Source of the DNA: Microbacterium sp. oral taxon 186 str. F0373
GTDB taxonomy: Bacteria > Actinomycetota > Actinomycetes > Actinomycetales > Microbacteriaceae
Direction of reading: 5' to 3'
Assembly: GCF_000411455.1 (NCBI RefSeq)
Contig: NZ_KE150457.1
Span: 58,336 to 122,335, forward strand
Length of the DNA: 64,000 nucleotides
Below are positions 60,093-64,000 of the stretch, in pieces. A program made the position numbers and the translations under genes. Below the pieces are notes generated by a model. That model was not told the DNA's origin. It searched no databases and saw only the letters and a program-made list of their open reading frames with translations. Numbering within the stretch: the first letter of the stretch is position 1; each line of letters opens with the position of its first letter.

Positions 60093-60959
60093 ATGCCCGA
60101 CCTCGCGACGCCGCTCATCGCCTGGTACCGCGACAACGCCCGCGATCTACCCTGGCGCGCGGAGGGATTCGGGGCCTGGGGCGTGCTCGTGAGCGAGTTC
60201 ATGCTGCAGCAGACGCCCGTGACACGCGTGATCCCCATGCTCGAAGCCTGGCTGACGCGGTGGCCGACACCCACGTCTCTGGCCGACGATCCGCCCGCCG
60301 CGGCCGTCGCACAGTGGGCGAACCTCGGCTACCCGCGACGGGCGCTGTGGCTGCACCGCGCCGCGGTGGAGATCCGCGACCGTCACGACGGGGTCGTGCC
60401 GCGTGAGGTCGAGGCCCTTCTCGCCCTGACGGGCATCGGCGACTACACGGCGCGGGCCGTCGCCGTATTCGCCTACGGCGAGCGTCACCCGGTGGTCGAC
60501 ACGAACACCCGGCGCGTCATCGCGCGGGCCGTCGATGGACGCTCTCAGCCGGGACCGCCGGCTCGCGGTGATCTGGCGGCGATGACGGCGCTGCTTCCGC
60601 GCGACGATCAGGATGCCGCGATCATGAACGCCGCCATGATGGAGCTCGGCGCGCTCGTGTGCACCGCGCGTGCAGCGCGATGCGACGTGTGTCCGATCTC
60701 CGCGCTCTGCGCCTGGCGTGCCGCCGGCTACCCCGACACCGGCGATCTGCGCCGCAAGCAGGCTGCCTACGAGGGCAGCGACCGTCAGGCTCGCGGAGCG
60801 GTGCTGCACGCCCTGCGCGCGGCGCCGTCACATGCGCTGCCCGCCGACGACGTCGTCGCCGACTGGCCGACTCCCGCGCAGCGTGATCGTGCGATCGACT
60901 CGCTCATCGTCGACGGACTCGTCGAGGTCGTCGACGGCAACCTGCGCCTGCCGCAGTGA
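60093..60959 (+). CDS. mutY: A/G-specific adenine glycosylase
   Basis: MutY removes adenine mispaired with 8-oxoguanine. The 288-residue protein has the catalytic Glu35 in SEFMLQQTPV, the helix-hairpin-helix LLALTGIGDYTARAVAVF at about 109-126, Asp136 in HPVVDTNTRRV and the 4Fe-4S cluster cysteines C190-x6-C197-x2-C200-x5-C206. The C-terminus is short, so the NUDIX-like 8-oxoG reader of longer MutY proteins is reduced, as in many actinobacteria. It is convergent with rbfA, 17 bases apart. Confidence 0.95.
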   Translation: MPDLATPLIAWYRDNARDLPWRAEGFGAWGVLVSEFMLQQTPVTRVIPMLEAWLTRWPTPTSLADDPPAAAVAQWANLGYPRRALWLHRAAVEIRDRHDGVVPREVEALLALTGIGDYTARAVAVFAYGERHPVVDTNTRRVIARAVDGRSQPGPPARGDLAAMTALLPRDDQDAAIMNAAMMELGALVCTARAARCDVCPISALCAWRAAGYPDTGDLRRKQAAYEGSDRQARGAVLHALRAAPSHALPADDVVADWPTPAQRDRAIDSLIVDGLVEVVDGNLRLPQ

Positions 60960-60976
60960 GGCCGCAGCGATGAGGC

Positions 60977-61411
60977 TCAGTCCTCGTCGTCGTCCTCACG
61001 CGGCTTGACGTACGGGTCGGCATCGCCCGCGTACGCGGCCCCGGCCGCAAGCCCTGCCACGGCCGCATCGCGCTCCTGCGCCTCGCGCAGCAGCTGCGCG
61101 ATGTGCCCCGCGTTCTCGGGAAGCGCGTCGGGGATGAACTCCAGCGACGGGGTGAGACGGATGCCGAGACGCTTGCCCACCTCGCTGCGCAGCATGCCGG
61201 TCGCGGCCTTGAGCGCAGCGGCGGAGTCTTCGCGCGCCTGGTCGTCGCCGTACACCGTGTAGAACACCGAAGCGTGCTGCAGGTCACCGGTGACGCGCAC
61301 GTCGGTGATCGTCACGAAGCCGAGGCGCGGGTCGCGCAGCCCCTTCTCGAGCCGCTCGGCGATGAGCACGCGGATGCGGTCGGCGAGTCTCGCCTGCCGT
61401 TCGTTCGACAT
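60977..61411 (-). CDS. rbfA: Ribosome-binding factor A
   Basis: RbfA binds the 30S subunit late in its maturation. The 144-residue protein has the KH-like core VLIAERLEKGLRDPRLGFVT, VTGDLQHASVFYTVYGDD and RTPSLEFIPD-like (LTPSLEFIPDAL). A charged tail ends in PREDDDED. It follows infB on the same strand as expected, but the 139-base gap holds a long hairpin (61464-61525). Confidence 0.96.
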   Translation of the reverse strand: MSNERQARLADRIRVLIAERLEKGLRDPRLGFVTITDVRVTGDLQHASVFYTVYGDDQAREDSAAALKAATGMLRSEVGKRLGIRLTPSLEFIPDALPENAGHIAQLLREAQERDAAVAGLAAGAAYAGDADPYVKPREDDDED

Positions 61412-61463
61412 CTCTTTACCTCTTTCTGCGCCCGGCGAAGCCGGGAGGTCGGCGGAGGCGGAG

Positions 61464-61525
61464 CCGGTCGCGCCGCGGAGACAATCGGGGTAGGGGCCCC
61501 GCTCTTGTCTCCGCGGCGCGACCGG
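61464..61525. repeat. Perfect 21-bp inverted repeat between infB and rbfA
   Basis: Arms 61464-61484 (starting CCGGTCGCGCCGCGGAG) and 61505-61525 are exact complements, with a 20-base loop. In the infB-rbfA transcript this forms a very strong hairpin, 26 bases past the infB stop and 53 bases before the rbfA start. There is no T-tract. It could be a terminator or attenuator, an RNase processing site, or a dispersed element. Confidence 0.85.
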
Positions 61526-61550
61526 CGCAGCCGCAGCCGAACAGGAAGGA

Positions 61551-64000
61551 TCAGCCGCGCGGCTTCTCCACCATCTCGGTCGTCTCGATCTCGTCGCCGA
61601 CCTGGATGTCGTTGTACTTGCCCAGTCCGATACCGGCCTCGAAGTCGGTGCGGACCTCGGTGACGTCGTCCTTGAAGCGGCGCAGCGACTCGATGGCCAG
61701 GCCGTCGGCCAGCACGACGCCGTCGCGGATCACGCGAGCCTTGGCATTGCGCGTGATCGTTCCCGAGCGCACGATGACACCGGCGATGTTGCCGAACTTC
61801 GAGGAGCGGAACACCTCGCGGATCTCGGCGACACCCGACTGCACCTCTTCGAACTCCGGCTTGAGCAGGCCCTTGAGCGACTGCTCGACGTCGTCGATCG
61901 CGTTGTAGATGACCGAGTAGAAGCGCACGTCCACGCCCTCGCGGGCGGCGCGCTCGCGGGCCTTGGTGTCGGGACGGACGTTGAAGCCGATCACGATCGC
62001 GTTGTCGATCGTGGCGAGGTTGATGTCCGACTCGGTGATCGCGCCGACGCCGCGGTGGATGATGCGCAGCTGGACGCTGTCGTCGACCTCGATCTTCAGC
62101 AGCGACTCTTCCAGCGCCTCGACGGCACCGGAGACGTCGCCCTTGATAATGAGGTTGAGCGACTCGACCTTGCCCTCTTCGAGAGCACGGGTGAAGTCCT
62201 CGAGCGAGATGCGCTTGCGGGCCTTGGCCAGCTGGGCGTTGCGCTCGGCGGCCTCGCGCTTCTCGGCGATCTGGCGAGCCAGGCGGTCTTCCTCGGTGAC
62301 GATGAAGACGTCGCCTGCGCGGGGCACCGAGTTCAGACCCTGAACCTGGACGGGACGCGACGGGTAGGCCTCGTCGACCGCGTCGCCGTTCTCGTCGATC
62401 ATTGCGCGGACGCGGCCGTAGGCCGTTCCCGCCACGATCGCATCGCCGACGCGGAGCGTTCCGGACTGGATGAGCACCGTCGCCACCGAACCACGGCCCT
62501 TGTCGAGCTTCGCTTCGATCGCGACACCGCGGGCGGCCTTGTTCGGGTTCGCCGTGAGGTCGAGCCCGGCGTCGGCCGTCAGCAGGACGGCATCCAGAAG
62601 CGCCTGGATGTTCGTGCCCTGACGCGCCGACACGTCGACGAACATGACGTCCCCGCCGTACTCCTCGGCGACCAGCCCGTACTCGGTGAGCTGCTGGCGC
62701 ACCTTCGCGGGATTCGCGTCGGGCTTGTCGACCTTGTTCACCGCGACCACGATCGGCACGCCTGCGGCCTGCGCGTGGTTGAGGGCTTCCACCGTCTGGG
62801 GCATGATGCCGTCGTCGGCGGCGACCACGAGGATCGCGATGTCGGTGACCTGCGCACCACGGGCACGCATGGCGGTGAACGCCTCGTGACCGGGGGTGTC
62901 GATGAAGGTGATGGCGCGCTCGATGCCTTCGTGCTCGGTCCACACCTGGTAGGCACCGATGTGCTGGGTGATGCCACCGGCTTCGCCCGCGACCACGTTG
63001 GTCTGGCGGATCGCATCGAGCAGTCGCGTCTTACCGTGGTCGACGTGACCCATGACGGTCACCACCGGAGGCCGGATCTCGAGGTCGTCCTCGCTCTCCG
63101 CCTCCAGCTCGGCCTCGAGGTCGAGACCGAAGCCCTCCAGGAGCTCCTTGTCCTCGTCCTCGGGCGAGACCATCTGGATCTTGTAACCGAGCTCGGCACC
63201 GAGCACCTCGAACGTGGCCTCGTCAAGCGACTCCGTCGCCGTGGCCATCTCGCCGAGGTTGAAGAGGATCGTCACGAGCGTTCCGGGCTGCACGGTGTAA
63301 CCGCGCAGGGCCTCGAGCTTGTCCGCGAAGTCGGCGATGGATGCACCGCGGCGCAGGCGAATGATCTCGCCGTTGCCCTTCTGGACGTTGACGCCGCCGA
63401 CGACGGGCGCCGACCGCATCTCGAATTCCTGCCGCTTCGCACGACGCGACTTACGCTGCTTGCTCTTGCCGCCACCCTTACCGAAGGCACCCGCGGTGCC
63501 GCCGCCGGGACCACGGCCACGACCGCCGCCACCGGCAGGACGACCCGCGAAACCGCCGGGAGCTCCCGGTCCGCCCGTGCCGCCGGGGCGCTGGAATCCA
63601 CCGGCACCACCGGGACGACCCGGACCACCGGGACGCTGCTGGAACGGTGCACCCGGACGGCCACCGCCGCCGGGCCGACCGGCGCCACCGGGACGCGGGG
63701 CACCCGGACGCGGCGCGCCGGGGCGAGGGGCCTGCGGACGCGGGATGTTGCCCGGCGTCGGGCGCTGGCCCATGCCCTGCGCGGACGCGAAGGGATTGTT
63801 GCCCGGACGCGGGCCGGCGGGGCGCTGCCCCATGCCCTGCGCGGACGAGAAGGGGTTGTTGCCCGGTCGCGGTGCACCGCCCGGACGCGGTGCCTGCGGG
63901 GCGCTGGCGCCAGGGGTCGCCGGTGCGGCGGGTGCCGCCTCAGCGGCCGCGGGAGCCGCGGGAGCAGCCGGAGCGGCGGGAGCCGCCGGCGTCGCGGGAG
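61551..64000 (-). CDS. infB: Translation initiation factor IF-2 (N-terminus cut by window edge)
   Basis: IF-2 brings initiator tRNA to the 30S subunit. The frame is open at base 64000; 815 residues are visible and the N-terminus is missing. The visible N-terminal part is a long Pro/Gly/Arg/Ala-rich disordered region (about 63460-64000), typical of actinobacterial IF-2, with a 20-residue tandem repeat. The GTPase has GHVDHGKT near 63029-63052, IDTPGHEAF and NKVDKPDAN. Domains II-IV follow to the ending [10 protein letters not shown]. rbfA follows. Confidence 0.97.
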   Translation of the reverse strand, partial: PATPAAPAAPAAPAAPAAAEAAPAAPATPGASAPQAPRPGGAPRPGNNPFSSAQGMGQRPAGPRPGNNPFASAQGMGQRPTPGNIPRPQAPRPGAPRPGAPRPGGAGRPGGGGRPGAPFQQRPGGPGRPGGAGGFQRPGGTGGPGAPGGFAGRPAGGGGRGRGPGGGTAGAFGKGGGKSKQRKSRRAKRQEFEMRSAPVVGGVNVQKGNGEIIRLRRGASIADFADKLEALRGYTVQPGTLVTILFNLGEMATATESLDEATFEVLGAELGYKIQMVSPEDEDKELLEGFGLDLEAELEAESEDDLEIRPPVVTVMGHVDHGKTRLLDAIRQTNVVAGEAGGITQHIGAYQVWTEHEGIERAITFIDTPGHEAFTAMRARGAQVTDIAILVVAADDGIMPQTVEALNHAQAAGVPIVVAVNKVDKPDANPAKVRQQLTEYGLVAEEYGGDVMFVDVSARQGTNIQALLDAVLLTADAGLDLTANPNKAARGVAIEAKLDKGRGSVATVLIQSGTLRVGDAIVAGTAYGRVRAMIDENGDAVDEAYPSRPVQVQGLNSVPRAGDVFIVTEEDRLARQIAEKREAAERNAQLAKARKRISLEDFTRALEEGKVESLNLIIKGDVSGAVEALEESLLKIEVDDSVQLRIIHRGVGAITESDINLATIDNAIVIGFNVRPDTKARERAAREGVDVRFYSVIYNAIDDVEQSLKGLLKPEFEEVQSGVAEIREVFRSSKFGNIAGVIVRSGTITRNAKARVIRDGVVLADGLAIESLRRFKDDVTEVRTDFEAGIGLGKYNDIQVGDEIETTEMVEKPRG
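63761..63873 (-). repeat. 60-bp tandem repeat in infB
   Basis: Two near-identical 60-bp periods (63761-63813 and 63821-63873 cover the clearly matching parts) encode the 20-residue unit [20 protein letters not shown] twice, with Ser or Ala at x. It lies in the disordered N-terminal region of IF-2. Copy number probably varies between strains. Confidence 0.85.

Overview
This window is a piece of a high-GC actinobacterial chromosome. The recX-recA-DUF3046-clgR-cinA-pgsA-ftsK order, the codon usage and the protein sequences all point to Microbacteriaceae, most probably Microbacterium. The genus is inferred from gene order and sequence flavour, not from a database search. Coding density is very high. 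Most neighbouring genes on one strand overlap by 4 bases (ATGA) or lie within about 100 bases. No rRNA, tRNA, CRISPR array, prophage or natural-product cluster was seen.

Layout. 1-9.8 kb (minus strand) is a conserved core block: recX (cut by the window edge), recA with an upstream SOS box, DUF3046, a ClgR-type regulator, CinA-C, pgsA, ftsK, a GNAT, RNase J and dapA. 9.9-16.6 kb holds an SDR, folA-thyA (dTMP synthesis), a membrane thioredoxin, OsmC, a nucleotide-sugar-type epimerase, dapB and a histidine phosphatase. 16.7-23.5 kb has an aldo/keto reductase, pnp, a small DUF5302 gene, a large glycosyltransferase-SGNH fusion and a DedA protein. 23.6-27.1 kb is a dicarboxylate uptake module: dctA divergent from a CitA/DcuS-type sensor kinase and its response regulator. 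27.1-33.5 kb carries G6PD, a GH15 trehalase-like enzyme, an FMN reductase/LLM monooxygenase pair and a divergent 2OG-Fe(II) oxygenase. 33.6-43.4 kb holds rpsO, DUF167, two transporters, YceI, an FKBP, an FAH-family hydrolase, aspA, a MerR-aldo/keto reductase pair and a phosphodiesterase-like protein. 43.4-50.1 kb contains pitA with a small membrane partner, oligopeptidase B, a complete ISL3-type insertion sequence and a DUF559 nuclease-like protein. 50.1-64 kb has pfkA, a SNF2 helicase, copA-copZ behind a CsoR-like box, deoC, ribF, two small membrane proteins, truB, mutY, rbfA and infB (cut at the right edge).

Functional themes are DNA repair and segregation (recA, recX, ftsK, mutY, SNF2), RNA decay and translation (rnj, pnp, rpsO, rbfA, infB, truB), lysine/peptidoglycan precursor synthesis (dapA, dapB), central carbon metabolism (pfkA, zwf, deoC), and copper and phosphate handling.

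The strongest unexplained signals are: a heptamer, GGATGCC/GGCATCC, that occurs roughly 100 times on both strands; a glycosyltransferase fused to an SGNH hydrolase; and several intergenic inverted repeats (a 21-bp perfect one between infB and rbfA, and repeat-like elements near 15.9, 47.5, 50.0 and 53.6 kb). Several clean operator palindromes also stand in otherwise GC-rich promoters.
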